From: Pectobacterium wasabiae CFBP 3304
Lineage (GTDB): Bacteria > Pseudomonadota > Gammaproteobacteria > Enterobacterales > Enterobacteriaceae
DNA: 64,000 bases
Reading direction: 5' to 3'
Assembly (NCBI RefSeq): GCF_001742185.1
Contig: NZ_CP015750.1
Span: 4,464,001 to 4,528,000, forward strand
The translations under genes and the position numbers were made by a program. The notes under the pieces are model-generated. The model was not told the origin of the DNA, did not search any database, and saw only the letters and a program-made list of their open reading frames with translations. Of this stretch, positions 38,002-46,052 are shown one piece after another (positions within the stretch are counted from its first letter, which is position 1; every line of letters starts with the position of its first letter).

Positions 38002-38878
38002 CGTCTATAGCGAAAAGCGGCTGCCTAGCCGACTGGGCGATACCTGGCGGGCATTCCATCAGGATATGCTGGCGATGGTCGGGCTGTACGGCTTTTTAAT
38101 CCTGATCGGCCTGTGCCTGTTCGGCAAATTTCTTGCGCCTTATGAGGTTGATCAGCAATTTTTGGGCTATCAACTGCTGCCCCCTTCCTGGTCGCACTAC
38201 GGCGAAGTCTCGTTCTTTCTCGGCACCGACGATTTAGGGCGCGACCAGCTCAGTCGCTTGTTGAGCGGCGCCGCCCCCACCGTCGGTGCGTCGCTCATCG
38301 TCACCTACGCGGCGGCGCTGTGCGGCATCGTGCTGGGCGTCTTTGCTGGCGTCACGCGCGGGCTACGTTCGGCAATGCTCAACCATATTCTGGACACGTT
38401 GCTGTCGATTCCGTCGCTGTTGCTGGCGATTGTGGTGATTGCCTTTATCGGCCCGAAGCTCGAACACGCGATGCTCGCCGTCTGGCTGGCACTGTTGCCA
38501 CGTATGGTGCGCACCATCTACAACGCCGTGCACGATGAAATGGATAAGGAGTACGTGATCGCCGCCCGTCTTGACGGAGCCTCAACCTTTTATCTGGTTT
38601 GGTACGTTGTCTTACCGAACATTGCTGCACTGCTGGTTTCAGAATTTACCCGCGCGCTGTCCATCGCCATTTTGGATATCGCCGCGCTGGGCTTTCTCGA
38701 TTTGGGCGCACAGTTACCGACCACCGAATGGGGTGCCCTGCTCGGCAACTCGCTGGAGCTGGTTTATGCCGCGCCGTGGACCGTGATGCTGCCAGGTGCG
38801 GCTATCGCACTGAGCGTATTAATCGTCAACCTGCTGGGCGACGGCCTCCGCCGCGCGCTCGTCGCGGAAACGGAATAA
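37988..38878 (+). CDS. sapC: Sap ABC transporter permease SapC
   Basis: A 296-residue DppC-type permease, with an N-terminal cytoplasmic extension and six helices; EAA loop [24 protein letters not shown]. The start lies 14 bases inside sapB. It is the partner of SapB. Confidence 0.94.
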   Translation: MPYDNVYSEKRLPSRLGDTWRAFHQDMLAMVGLYGFLILIGLCLFGKFLAPYEVDQQFLGYQLLPPSWSHYGEVSFFLGTDDLGRDQLSRLLSGAAPTVGASLIVTYAAALCGIVLGVFAGVTRGLRSAMLNHILDTLLSIPSLLLAIVVIAFIGPKLEHAMLAVWLALLPRMVRTIYNAVHDEMDKEYVIAARLDGASTFYLVWYVVLPNIAALLVSEFTRALSIAILDIAALGFLDLGAQLPTTEWGALLGNSLELVYAAPWTVMLPGAAIALSVLIVNLLGDGLRRALVAETE

Positions 38879-38894
38879 GAGGCGACGAATTCCT

Positions 38895-39887
38895 ATGCCA
38901 TTGCTTGATATCCGTAACCTGACGATTGAATTTCTGACCGCTGACGGTGCCGTAAAAGCTGTTGACCGCGTCAGTATGACGCTAAGCGAAGGGGAAATTC
39001 GCGGGCTAGTAGGCGAATCCGGTTCAGGCAAAAGCCTAATCGCCAAAGCCATCTGCGGGATCACCAAAGAGAACTGGCGCGTGACCGCCGACCGCTTCCG
39101 CTTCGATGATATCGACCTACTGCAACTGTCCGCGCGCGAGCGGCGTAAACTGGTCGGCCATAACGTCTCCATGATTTTCCAGGAACCGCAATCCTGTCTC
39201 GATCCGTCCGAGAGCATCGGTCGACAGTTGGTGCAGGCGATCCCCGGCTGGACCTATAAAGGCCGCTGGTGGCAGCGGCTTAACTGGCGCAAACGTCGCG
39301 CTATCGAACTGCTGCACCGCGTCGGGATTAAAGATCACAAAGATATTATGGGCAGCTATCCCTATGAACTGAGTGACGGTGAATGTCAGAAAGTGATGAT
39401 TGCCATCGCACTGGCGAACCAGCCGCGTCTGCTGATTGCCGATGAACCGACCAACGCGATGGAATCCACCACGCAAGCGCAGATTTTCCGCCTGCTGTCG
39501 CGCCTGAACCAAAACAATAACACCACGATCCTGCTCATCAGCCATGACCTGCAAACCATGAGCAAATGGGCGGACCGGATCAACGTGCTTTATTGCGGGC
39601 AAACAGTGGAGAGCGCCACCTGTGAAGATTTGATCACCGCGCCGCATCATCCTTATACTCAAGCGCTGATCCGCGCGATGCCCGATTTTGGCCGTTCACT
39701 GCCGCACAAAAGCCGGTTAAACACCCTGAACGGTGCGATTCCCTCATTGGAACACTTACCGATTGGCTGTCGGCTCGGCCCGCGCTGCCCTTATTCACAA
39801 AAACAGTGCATGCAAACGCCGCCGCTGCTCTCTGTTAAGAACCACTTATATGCCTGCCACTTCCCGCTCAACATGGAGGAACCGTGA
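38895..39887 (+). CDS. sapD: Sap ABC transporter ATPase SapD
   Basis: A 330-residue ABC ATPase: Walker [10 protein letters not shown]-loop [10 protein letters not shown], Walker [11 protein letters not shown]. The signature is unusual (LSDGECQ instead of LSGGQ). The C-terminal oligopeptide-type Cys motif ([13 protein letters not shown]) is known from the Opp/Dpp/Sap group. In E. coli SapD also supplies ATP-binding function to the Trk potassium system. Confidence 0.94.
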   Translation: MPLLDIRNLTIEFLTADGAVKAVDRVSMTLSEGEIRGLVGESGSGKSLIAKAICGITKENWRVTADRFRFDDIDLLQLSARERRKLVGHNVSMIFQEPQSCLDPSESIGRQLVQAIPGWTYKGRWWQRLNWRKRRAIELLHRVGIKDHKDIMGSYPYELSDGECQKVMIAIALANQPRLLIADEPTNAMESTTQAQIFRLLSRLNQNNNTTILLISHDLQTMSKWADRINVLYCGQTVESATCEDLITAPHHPYTQALIRAMPDFGRSLPHKSRLNTLNGAIPSLEHLPIGCRLGPRCPYSQKQCMQTPPLLSVKNHLYACHFPLNMEEP

Positions 39888-40702
39888 TGGTTGAGATGCT
39901 GCTTGAAGCCCGCAACCTGACCAAGACGTTCCGCTACCGGACCGGGCTGTTTCGTCGTCAGCATGTTGAAGCGGTGAAATCCGTCAGCTTTACGCTACGT
40001 GAACGCCAGACGCTTGCCATCATCGGTGAGAACGGTTCGGGGAAATCGACGCTGGCCAAAATGCTGTCAGGCATGATCGCCCCGACGTCCGGTGAACTGG
40101 TTATCGACGATCATCCGCTACATTACGGCGATTATGGCTACCGCAGCCAGCGTATCCGTATGATCTTTCAGGATGCGAGCAACGCGCTCAACCCGCGTCA
40201 GCGTATCGGGCAACTGTTGGATGTCCCATTGCGGCTGAATACCGATCTCAGCGCCGAAGCGCGCGAACGAGCGATTAATCAGGCGCTACAGCAGGTTGGG
40301 TTACGGCCCGATCACGCTTATTACTATCCGCATGCGCTCGCGCCGGGGCAAAAACAGCGCGTCGGTCTGGCACGTGCGCTCATTCTGCAACCGAAAGTGA
40401 TTGTCGCCGATGAAGCGCTGGCGTCGCTGGATATGTCTATGCGGTCACAGATTATCAATCTGATGCTGGAATTACAGGAAAAGCACGGTATCTCTTATAT
40501 TTACGTGACGCAGCATCTGGGCATGATGAAGCACATCAGCGACCAGATTCTGGTGATGCAGGCAGGCGAAGTGGTCGAACGCGGCAGTACCGCCGACGTG
40601 TTGTCCGCCCCGCTCCATGACCTGACGAAACGTTTGATTGCCAGCCACTTCGGCGAAGCGCTCAGCGCTGATGCCTGGCGACGCGACGGCGCACAACGTT
40701 AA
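39887..40702 (+). CDS. sapF: Sap ABC transporter ATPase SapF
   Basis: A 271-residue ABC ATPase: Walker [10 protein letters not shown]-loop, degenerate signature LAPGQKQR, Walker [13 protein letters not shown]. The start TGATG overlaps the sapD stop; GGAGGAACC precedes it. It pairs with SapD as the second nucleotide-binding subunit. Confidence 0.94.
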   Translation: MVEMLLEARNLTKTFRYRTGLFRRQHVEAVKSVSFTLRERQTLAIIGENGSGKSTLAKMLSGMIAPTSGELVIDDHPLHYGDYGYRSQRIRMIFQDASNALNPRQRIGQLLDVPLRLNTDLSAEARERAINQALQQVGLRPDHAYYYPHALAPGQKQRVGLARALILQPKVIVADEALASLDMSMRSQIINLMLELQEKHGISYIYVTQHLGMMKHISDQILVMQAGEVVERGSTADVLSAPLHDLTKRLIASHFGEALSADAWRRDGAQR

Positions 40703-40792
40703 CCTCTGCGCATTCCGGCGGGCAGTACCGCTAAGCCATAGGACGATGGAAAAGGAGGGATACTGCTCGGAGTACCCCTACCGTCCCCAACA

Positions 40793-40801
40793 TGGTAGAA
40801 T
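40793..40801 (+). promoter_or_regulatory. Extended -10 promoter of fabI
   Basis: TGGTAGAAT (TG-N-TAGAAT), about 95 bases before the fabI start, in the sapF-fabI gap. The -35 is weak. Confidence 0.5.
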
Positions 40802-40895
40802 CGCGCGGTTTATTCATCTCGGTCGTCACTTGCCACGTAGGTTTACAGGCACAAACGTGGCGATCGCAGCAACAATGATCACAAGGATTACTGCT

Positions 40896-41684
40896 ATGGG
40901 TTTTCTTACCGGTAAGCGCATTCTGGTAACAGGTGTTGCCAGCAACCGTTCTATTGCCTACGGTATTGCACAAGCAATGCAGCGTGAAGGTGCCGAACTG
41001 GCCTTCACGTATCAGAACGAAAAATTGAAAGCACGCGTTGAAGGCTTTGCCAGCGAACTGGGTTCCAGCATCGTTCTGCCGTGTGATGTCGCTGAAGATG
41101 CGAGCATCGAAGCACTGTTTACCGAACTGGCTAACGTATGGCCGAACTTTGATGGCTTCGTGCATTCTATTGCTTACGCACCGGGCGACCAACTGGACGG
41201 TGACTATGTTGATGCCGTTACCCGTGAAGGCTTCAGCATTGCTCACGACATCAGCTCTTACAGCTTCGTCGCGATGGCGAAAGCCTGCCGTAAAATGCTG
41301 AACCCGAACTCTGCGTTGGTTACCCTGTCCTACCTGGGTGCTGAGCGTGCCATCCCTAACTATAACGTGATGGGTCTGGCAAAAGCCTCTCTGGAAGCGA
41401 ACGTGCGTTACATGGCAAATGCTATGGGTGCTCAGGGCGTGCGCGTCAACGCCATCTCTGCGGGCCCGATTCGTACACTGGCTGCATCCGGTATCAAAGA
41501 CTTCAAGAAAATGCTGTCGCATTGCGAAGCCGTTACGCCAATCCGCCGTGTCGTGACCATTGAAGACGTGGGCAACTCTGCCGCGTTCCTGTGTTCAAAC
41601 CTGGCTGCTGGTATCTCCGGTGAAGTTCTGCACGTTGACGGCGGCTTCAGCATCGCTGCGATGAACGAACTGGAACTGAAATAA
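40896..41684 (+). CDS. fabI: Enoyl-ACP reductase FabI
   Basis: A 262-residue NADH-dependent enoyl-acyl carrier protein reductase, identical in length to E. coli FabI. Key residues: N-terminal [20 protein letters not shown] cofactor loop, and the catalytic pair Tyr156 and Lys163 in YNVMGLAK. It performs the last step of each fatty-acid elongation round and is the triclosan target. ATG 40896 has AAGGA eight bases upstream; the long upstream frame is not coding. The end of the conserved block is here, with accessory genes following. Confidence 0.97.
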   Translation: MGFLTGKRILVTGVASNRSIAYGIAQAMQREGAELAFTYQNEKLKARVEGFASELGSSIVLPCDVAEDASIEALFTELANVWPNFDGFVHSIAYAPGDQLDGDYVDAVTREGFSIAHDISSYSFVAMAKACRKMLNPNSALVTLSYLGAERAIPNYNVMGLAKASLEANVRYMANAMGAQGVRVNAISAGPIRTLAASGIKDFKKMLSHCEAVTPIRRVVTIEDVGNSAAFLCSNLAAGISGEVLHVDGGFSIAAMNELELK

Positions 41685-41691
41685 GTTCCCA

Positions 41692-41725
41692 AAAGTAGCC
41701 TATCTCGGATAGGCTACTTTCTTTT
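41692..41725 (+). terminator. fabI terminator overlapping the next gene's end
   Basis: A 13-bp perfect stem AAAGTAGCCTATC-TCG-GATAGGCTACTTT followed by CTTTT. The right arm and T tract overlap the last four codons of the convergent reductase gene. Confidence 0.9.
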
Positions 41726-42277
41726 ATCCCAATATTCCCTACTGCTATTTATTATTCCTCTCAGTCTTTGGCTGTGAATTTCTGCTTTATATCTAATATC
41801 TGATTCAGTATGCCCAGATACTGTCGAAGTATCGTACAAAACAACAGGGTCGATATAGTGCATTTGAGCATATTCCGCCGACATCTTTATAGGCATCAAT
41901 AAATTTTCCATTAACGGATCGCTATTTCTTCGTGCGAAATTATATTCAGGCTGACCAACGGTAAGACTGGGTAATAGCGTTTTATCTTTAAGTTTATCGC
42001 CTTTTGAACCATAGGCGAATTGATAGGTAAAAACCAGATCAAACCAAGTTTTCAAAATAGCAGGCATATTGTACCAATACATGGGGTATTGCAGAATAAT
42101 CAGTTCATGGCGCAATAAGGCAGCCTGTTCTTCTTTTACGTTAATTTTGTAGTCAGGATTTAACTGAAAAATATTACGTATTTCCAAGTCAATAAGACCC
42201 TGCTGTAATTCAGTTACAATGGTTCTATTTGCTATAGAGTTATCGATATCTGGGTGTGCCAATATGATTAATGCCAT
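41714..42277 (-). CDS. NAD(P)H quinone reductase, flavodoxin fold
   Basis: A 187-residue protein of the NQO1/MdaB/KefF family. It has the N-terminal ILAHPDIDNS, the LQYPMYWYNMPAILKTWFD block that binds FMN/FAD and substrate, and FAYGSKGDKLKDK. It reduces quinones or other electrophiles with NAD(P)H. Divergent from an HxlR gene, with two palindromes between them, so probably repressed by it and induced by quinones or aldehydes. The C-terminal codons come from the fabI terminator. Confidence 0.87.
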   Translation of the reverse strand: MALIILAHPDIDNSIANRTIVTELQQGLIDLEIRNIFQLNPDYKINVKEEQAALLRHELIILQYPMYWYNMPAILKTWFDLVFTYQFAYGSKGDKLKDKTLLPSLTVGQPEYNFARRNSDPLMENLLMPIKMSAEYAQMHYIDPVVLYDTSTVSGHTESDIRYKAEIHSQRLRGIINSSREYWDKRK

Positions 42278-42302
42278 ACAATCTCCATTAATAACAGCGC
42301 AT

Positions 42303-42321
42303 AGCTATCAAAATGATAGCT
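42303..42321. promoter_or_regulatory. Palindrome, probable HxlR operator 1
   Basis: AGCTATCA-AAA-TGATAGCT, a perfect 8-bp inverted repeat just upstream of the reductase gene. It shares the CTATCA/TGATAG half-site with a second palindrome at 42361. Confidence 0.6.
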
Positions 42322-42360
42322 TTCGTGGTAAGTTTATCGCGTCGGTTGTCATTGACAATA

Positions 42361-42378
42361 ACTATCAGGAACGATAGT
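42361..42378. promoter_or_regulatory. Palindrome, probable HxlR operator 2
   Basis: ACTATC-AGGAAC-GATAGT, ten bases before the hxlR-type start. It has the same core half-site as operator 1 with a wider spacer. Confidence 0.55.
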
Positions 42379-42387
42379 GGAGATAGC

Positions 42388-42750
42388 ATGAAGAAGAAAA
42401 TCACTAAAAATGCAGCTTGTAAGGTATTTTTGGATGACAAAATCTATCCTTGCCCAGTTAGCATGGTGATGGATTTAATCGGTGGAAAATGGAAAGGCGT
42501 TATTCTCTACTATTTGAAAAACAGTAATAAAAGATTCAGTGAATTGCGCAAGGATATTCCTCACATCACTGAAATGACGTTAAGTTTACAGCTTAAGAAA
42601 CTCGAAAAAGATGGACTGATCACACGAGAAGTTTTTGGTGATAAACCGCCGCTCAAAGTTGTTTATTCCCTTTCCGAGTTCGGGCAATCATTTAAACCCG
42701 TACTTGAGGCGATTTCTCTATGGGCAGATACTGAAATAGTCGAAATTTAA
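42388..42750 (+). CDS. HxlR-family transcriptional regulator
   Basis: A 120-residue MarR/HxlR winged-helix protein: one Cys near the N-terminus (AACKVF) and a second (YPCPV), then MDLIGGKWKGVILYYL and the recognition segment ITEMTLSLQLKKLEKDGLI. HxlR proteins such as YodB sense quinones or aldehydes through N-terminal cysteines and repress neighbouring reductases. The start at 42388 follows GGAGATAGC; the long frame from 42313 covers the operator region and is not expected to be translated. Confidence 0.88.
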   Translation: MKKKITKNAACKVFLDDKIYPCPVSMVMDLIGGKWKGVILYYLKNSNKRFSELRKDIPHITEMTLSLQLKKLEKDGLITREVFGDKPPLKVVYSLSEFGQSFKPVLEAISLWADTEIVEI

Positions 42751-42770
42751 TATTTTACATGGAGTGTTAT

Positions 42771-43418
42771 ATGTTTATTCAAAAAGTCTGTGCAAACGAC
42801 AGTTTTATTGAGCAATTGTTAAATGGGTGGATTAGCGCAAATCAACGCTACGTTGAACTATTAAACAGAACGGATTGCTGTTGGTGGTATAACGAACGTA
42901 CTAATGTGAGTGTTCTGGCGGGGGCAGCGTGGTCATTAGGTTGGACAGCGATTGAAGAATACCCGTCAAGCAAAAAAAGAAAGGGTGATACAGGAGAAAA
43001 CCCTGATAGCAATACAAGCAAAGGTCGGGTTGATCTTTATATAAAAAACGAATTGGAAAGTATTGCCCTCGAGGCTAAGCATGTATGGCACAACCTAGAT
43101 AAAGATATAAATGAAGATATCTGTTATATCGATTATGCACGCAGCGATACTGAGTGTCTGATAAACCAAGCAGACCGCCATTTTGCAGCAACATTTATTG
43201 TTTTCTACACTAAAGAAAGCCTAAATGAATTTATTCTCGAAGAGCGTATCACCGCCACGATCAAGCATACGATTAAAAACATAGGCAATGACACCATCTC
43301 CTACGCCTATCTTATTGATAATAAATCAGCATTTATGAACCATAAAAATGCATATTATCAAAGTGTTGCAGTAATATTGGAACAGGTTGAAGTTGAGCTA
43401 AACCCAAATCTTGAGTGA
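42771..43418 (+). CDS. PD-(D/E)XK-like protein of unknown function
   Basis: A 215-residue protein with a possible restriction-endonuclease-like core. Glu42 sits in a helix-like WWYNERTN, Asp88 in GRVDLYI, then Glu101 and Lys103 in ALEAKHVW, the E-...-D-x(12)-E-x-K spacing of PD-(D/E)XK enzymes. No DNA-binding domain is evident. GGAG six bases before ATG 42771 fixes the start. It begins 20 bases after the HxlR gene and is likely co-transcribed. The lower G+C than its neighbours suggests acquisition. It could be a nuclease, a defence protein or a DUF with nuclease fold lacking activity; no family name was recognised. Confidence 0.65.
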   Translation: MFIQKVCANDSFIEQLLNGWISANQRYVELLNRTDCCWWYNERTNVSVLAGAAWSLGWTAIEEYPSSKKRKGDTGENPDSNTSKGRVDLYIKNELESIALEAKHVWHNLDKDINEDICYIDYARSDTECLINQADRHFAATFIVFYTKESLNEFILEERITATIKHTIKNIGNDTISYAYLIDNKSAFMNHKNAYYQSVAVILEQVEVELNPNLE

Positions 43419-43429
43419 GTGATTATCCA

Positions 43430-43795
43430 TCACATATCCTCCGGAATCAAACCACAGTCCAGCAGCAACACGCCGGGCGACGGCCTGACGGGATGATTGT
43501 TTAAATCCAGTTCAGTCCAATATTCACACTGGTCACTTTCATGATCCTCAATAATACGATATTCAGATGACGGCGTTGTGGTGCGAGTGGCAGGCAACTG
43601 AATCACGCGGGCAGAAGCGGTTATTTGGTGCCGCTGGCAAAATTCTAGGCACTGAATAGCATCGTCGAGTTGCAGTTTGCTTTGTAAAGCAGACGTATCC
43701 CCCTGCGATAGGCGGCTAACTGCTTGCGCTCGCAAAGCCATTAACGCATTGAGAGCATCAGTGAAACGGCATTGTGTTTTATCTTCAGGCATCAT
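43430..43795 (-). CDS. Unknown protein 4 of a four-gene operon
   Basis: A 121-residue soluble protein of unrecognised family, helical in the first half (TDALNALMALRAQAVSRL), with a C-terminal part rich in strands (RPSPGVLLLDCGLIPEDM). It starts five bases after the previous gene's stop and ends 11 bases from the convergent PD-(D/E)XK gene. The start could be 43795 or 43792. Confidence 0.6.
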   Translation of the reverse strand: MMPEDKTQCRFTDALNALMALRAQAVSRLSQGDTSALQSKLQLDDAIQCLEFCQRHQITASARVIQLPATRTTTPSSEYRIIEDHESDQCEYWTELDLNNHPVRPSPGVLLLDCGLIPEDM

Positions 43796-43800
43796 TATTC

Positions 43801-44187
43801 TTATAGGGTAGGAAAAGAAATGTCCTGTTTTTTCAGCAGCGACACATCAATCAGATAACGCAGCATATTCCGGTCATACGCCAGGTCGGTACTGGCGTAT
43901 TGTTCCGGTTCGCGATTTACCCATGAATCAGTTACCCGGACTCCAGCGGGTGAGCCGTCGAGTTTCACCGCATAGATAAAAAATCCAGTCCAACTCCGGT
44001 GAAAACGGAGCCAGCCATCCTCAAAGTAGATAAACCATTTATCTTCCATTTGCTTTGGAATGACCCCTTGCCTCATTTTTTCCGCTTCCGCATCCGTAAA
44101 CAGTGCCTGAAAGTTAAGCGGGGTCGTTTGCTGCGGTGCGGAAGCGTGTTTCCAGTGTTGCGCCTGAGCGTGCATAAAGTTACTCAT
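43801..44187 (-). CDS. Unknown protein 3 of a four-gene operon
   Basis: A 128-residue protein of unrecognised family with an aromatic-rich core (DKWFIYFEDGWLRFHRSWTG, then FFIYAV). Such compact one-domain proteins in tight clusters often belong to immunity-protein families, but no toxin was found here. The start at 44187 lies eight bases inside the previous gene, so translation is coupled. Confidence 0.62.
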   Translation of the reverse strand: MSNFMHAQAQHWKHASAPQQTTPLNFQALFTDAEAEKMRQGVIPKQMEDKWFIYFEDGWLRFHRSWTGFFIYAVKLDGSPAGVRVTDSWVNREPEQYASTDLAYDRNMLRYLIDVSLLKKQDISFPTL

Positions 44188-44566
44188 TTCCTTGCGGTAA
44201 ACTGGTACGAATATGCTGCAACAGAGCAATAAAGGCCTGTTTATCGGCCAGATTATTCAGTTCGCAACTGGATACCACCGTGGTGTCCAGTAATGTGATC
44301 TGCTCAATAGCATAGTGCAGCAAGTGGCCGAATTCCGCTGGTTTCAATTTTTTGCCTGCGGCATAAATTGTGTCAGCATAAAAATCAAAGGCATCAAAAC
44401 CGCAACAGCCGGCCACACACTCGGTTTCAATCACCGCCCATAAGGGCAACAATCCTTCGAGCAGGTAATCAACATCAACAGCCTGCTGATAGCGCCCCGT
44501 TAAATCAGGCAGGACAATACGGTCGTTATCCCCTATCGAGATAAAATTTTCCTTAATTAACGCCAT
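44180..44566 (-). CDS. Unknown protein 2 of a four-gene operon
   Basis: A 128-residue protein with a central Cys-rich signature (ETECVAGCCGFDAFDFYADT) seen in a family of uncharacterised short proteins. It is acidic, with no signal peptide or membrane helix. GAAGGAG precedes ATG 44566, which follows the previous stop by a single base. Confidence 0.65.
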   Translation of the reverse strand: MALIKENFISIGDNDRIVLPDLTGRYQQAVDVDYLLEGLLPLWAVIETECVAGCCGFDAFDFYADTIYAAGKKLKPAEFGHLLHYAIEQITLLDTTVVSSCELNNLADKQAFIALLQHIRTSLPQGNE

Positions 44567-44567
44567 A

Positions 44568-44891
44568 TTAGTCTCCTTCCACTTCAGTTCCATACATCAG
44601 GTATTCCCATTCGATGAATTTCTGAAAAGAACCGGTAAATTCTACCCGAGGGAAGTTGTCAAACTCCCTGTGCATCGCCCAGGTCAAGTGTACAACCGAT
44701 ACGAGATCGGGTTCCTGAATATGTTTCAGCAAGATGTCATCGTTACCATCACGATAAGCGATGACAGCTATCTCAATGCCATAAAGTGGATGAACTGTAG
44801 GTTGTTCCTGCTGATATTCTGCCAGCAAAATCTGTTGTTTTTTGCCGTTGGCATATTCCCAGCCGGCGGGGAGTTTTGGTGTAGAAGACAT
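44568..44891 (-). CDS. Unknown protein 1 of a four-gene operon
   Basis: A 107-residue protein of unrecognised family (LPAGWEYANGKKQQILLAEY at the N-terminus, WEYLMYG at the C-terminus), soluble and acidic. It is the first gene of the operon; ACAAGGATGTACC precedes ATG 44891. Confidence 0.62.
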   Translation of the reverse strand: MSSTPKLPAGWEYANGKKQQILLAEYQQEQPTVHPLYGIEIAVIAYRDGNDDILLKHIQEPDLVSVVHLTWAMHREFDNFPRVEFTGSFQKFIEWEYLMYGTEVEGD

Positions 44892-44992
44892 GGTACATCC
44901 TTGTTTAATAGACGAAAAACCACTTTTCCGACATAGCAAGGAAATAGTATATCAGCAATCCCATACGGAGAGCGCCGATAATACATTCATTT

Positions 44993-45964
44993 TCACAACA
45001 CCGTCACCGAATAATCCTTATCCAGCAATTCAAACTTATAATTCCGCTGCGAAGAAAAGATTATCTCTTTATTCTTCGTCACAAAGATCGCTTCAATATC
45101 CGGCTGATATTGTAAAAATTCGATACCTGCGCTCACACCCATGCCGTAGAGTAAAGTGGTGTAGATATCACCGTCGAGGGAATCGTTCGAGATAATCGTC
45201 ACACTGTGCAGCTCATTATCTAGCGGGTAACCCGTCAGGGGATCGAGAATATGATGATAGATACGATCACCCACGGTAAAAAAACGCTCATAAACGCCGG
45301 ACGTCACCACGGATTGATTCTTCACCTTAATCACACCGAGCAAGCTATCGCGGTCCGCAAACGGTTTCTGCAATCCCACACTCCATAGCCCATGTTCATC
45401 CGTCAACGCGCTGCCGATAGCCAGCACGTTACCGCCCAGATTGATCAGTGCATCCTGAATAGCGTGTTGATTCAGCACGTCCCTGACGATATCGGCAATG
45501 TAGCCCTTCGCAATGGCACCCAGATCGATTTCCATTCCTGCATTTTTTAATAACACGCCGCAGTCTTGCTCTCTGAGAATAATGCGTTCAGGGCGTGTTA
45601 ATGCCAGCGCCTGCTGTATCGATTCCTGGTCCGGCACCGCGTTGCCGCTAAAGCCGATTTTCCATAGTTTGACGACGGGGCCGATCGCCACGTTAAAACA
45701 ACTATTTTCAATCAGGCTTACCGCTTTAGCGCGCTTAATCAGCGCAAAGACCAGCGGACTGACCGAAACGAATGCTTTTCCCGCTGCGTGGTTGATGCTC
45801 ATCACTTCCGACTGAGCCCGATTAACGGTGAGCAAATCTTCGAGCTGTTTGATGCGCTGGAAAACCTGTCTGACGGCGGTTTCATCATGGGTAAACAGTT
45901 TAAGCAGAATGGGACTGCCCATCAGATGTACAGAATAGACGTAAGCGTTATCGACAGGGGGCAT
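44993..45964 (-). CDS. apbE: FAD:protein FMN transferase ApbE
   Basis: A 323-residue flavin transferase. Family motifs: LGAIAKGYIADIV, NLGGNVLAIGS, VTSGVYERFF and the C-terminal SDGD-like block DSLDGDIYTTLLYGMG. It transfers FMN from FAD onto a Thr/Ser of target proteins. It lacks a signal peptide or lipobox, unlike the periplasmic ApbE proteins, so it acts in the cytoplasm. The obvious target is the fumarate reductase encoded immediately upstream, which has the acceptor motif. The start at 45964 gives the compact family N-terminus; the frame extends to 46051. Confidence 0.9.
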   Translation of the reverse strand: MPPVDNAYVYSVHLMGSPILLKLFTHDETAVRQVFQRIKQLEDLLTVNRAQSEVMSINHAAGKAFVSVSPLVFALIKRAKAVSLIENSCFNVAIGPVVKLWKIGFSGNAVPDQESIQQALALTRPERIILREQDCGVLLKNAGMEIDLGAIAKGYIADIVRDVLNQHAIQDALINLGGNVLAIGSALTDEHGLWSVGLQKPFADRDSLLGVIKVKNQSVVTSGVYERFFTVGDRIYHHILDPLTGYPLDNELHSVTIISNDSLDGDIYTTLLYGMGVSAGIEFLQYQPDIEAIFVTKNKEIIFSSQRNYKFELLDKDYSVTVL

Positions 45965-46052
45965 CAGGAAGTTCCCATGAATGGATTTTGGCGCAGAGCG
46001 GAAACAGTCGGGACATGGCGAGCGCCCTTTCAGACGCCCGCCGATAGCCACA

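Noticed and set aside
40638..40895. N-terminal extension of FabI by 86 residues
   Set aside because: It covers the end of sapF and the promoter region; the family start at 40896 has a ribosome site and gives the exact family length.
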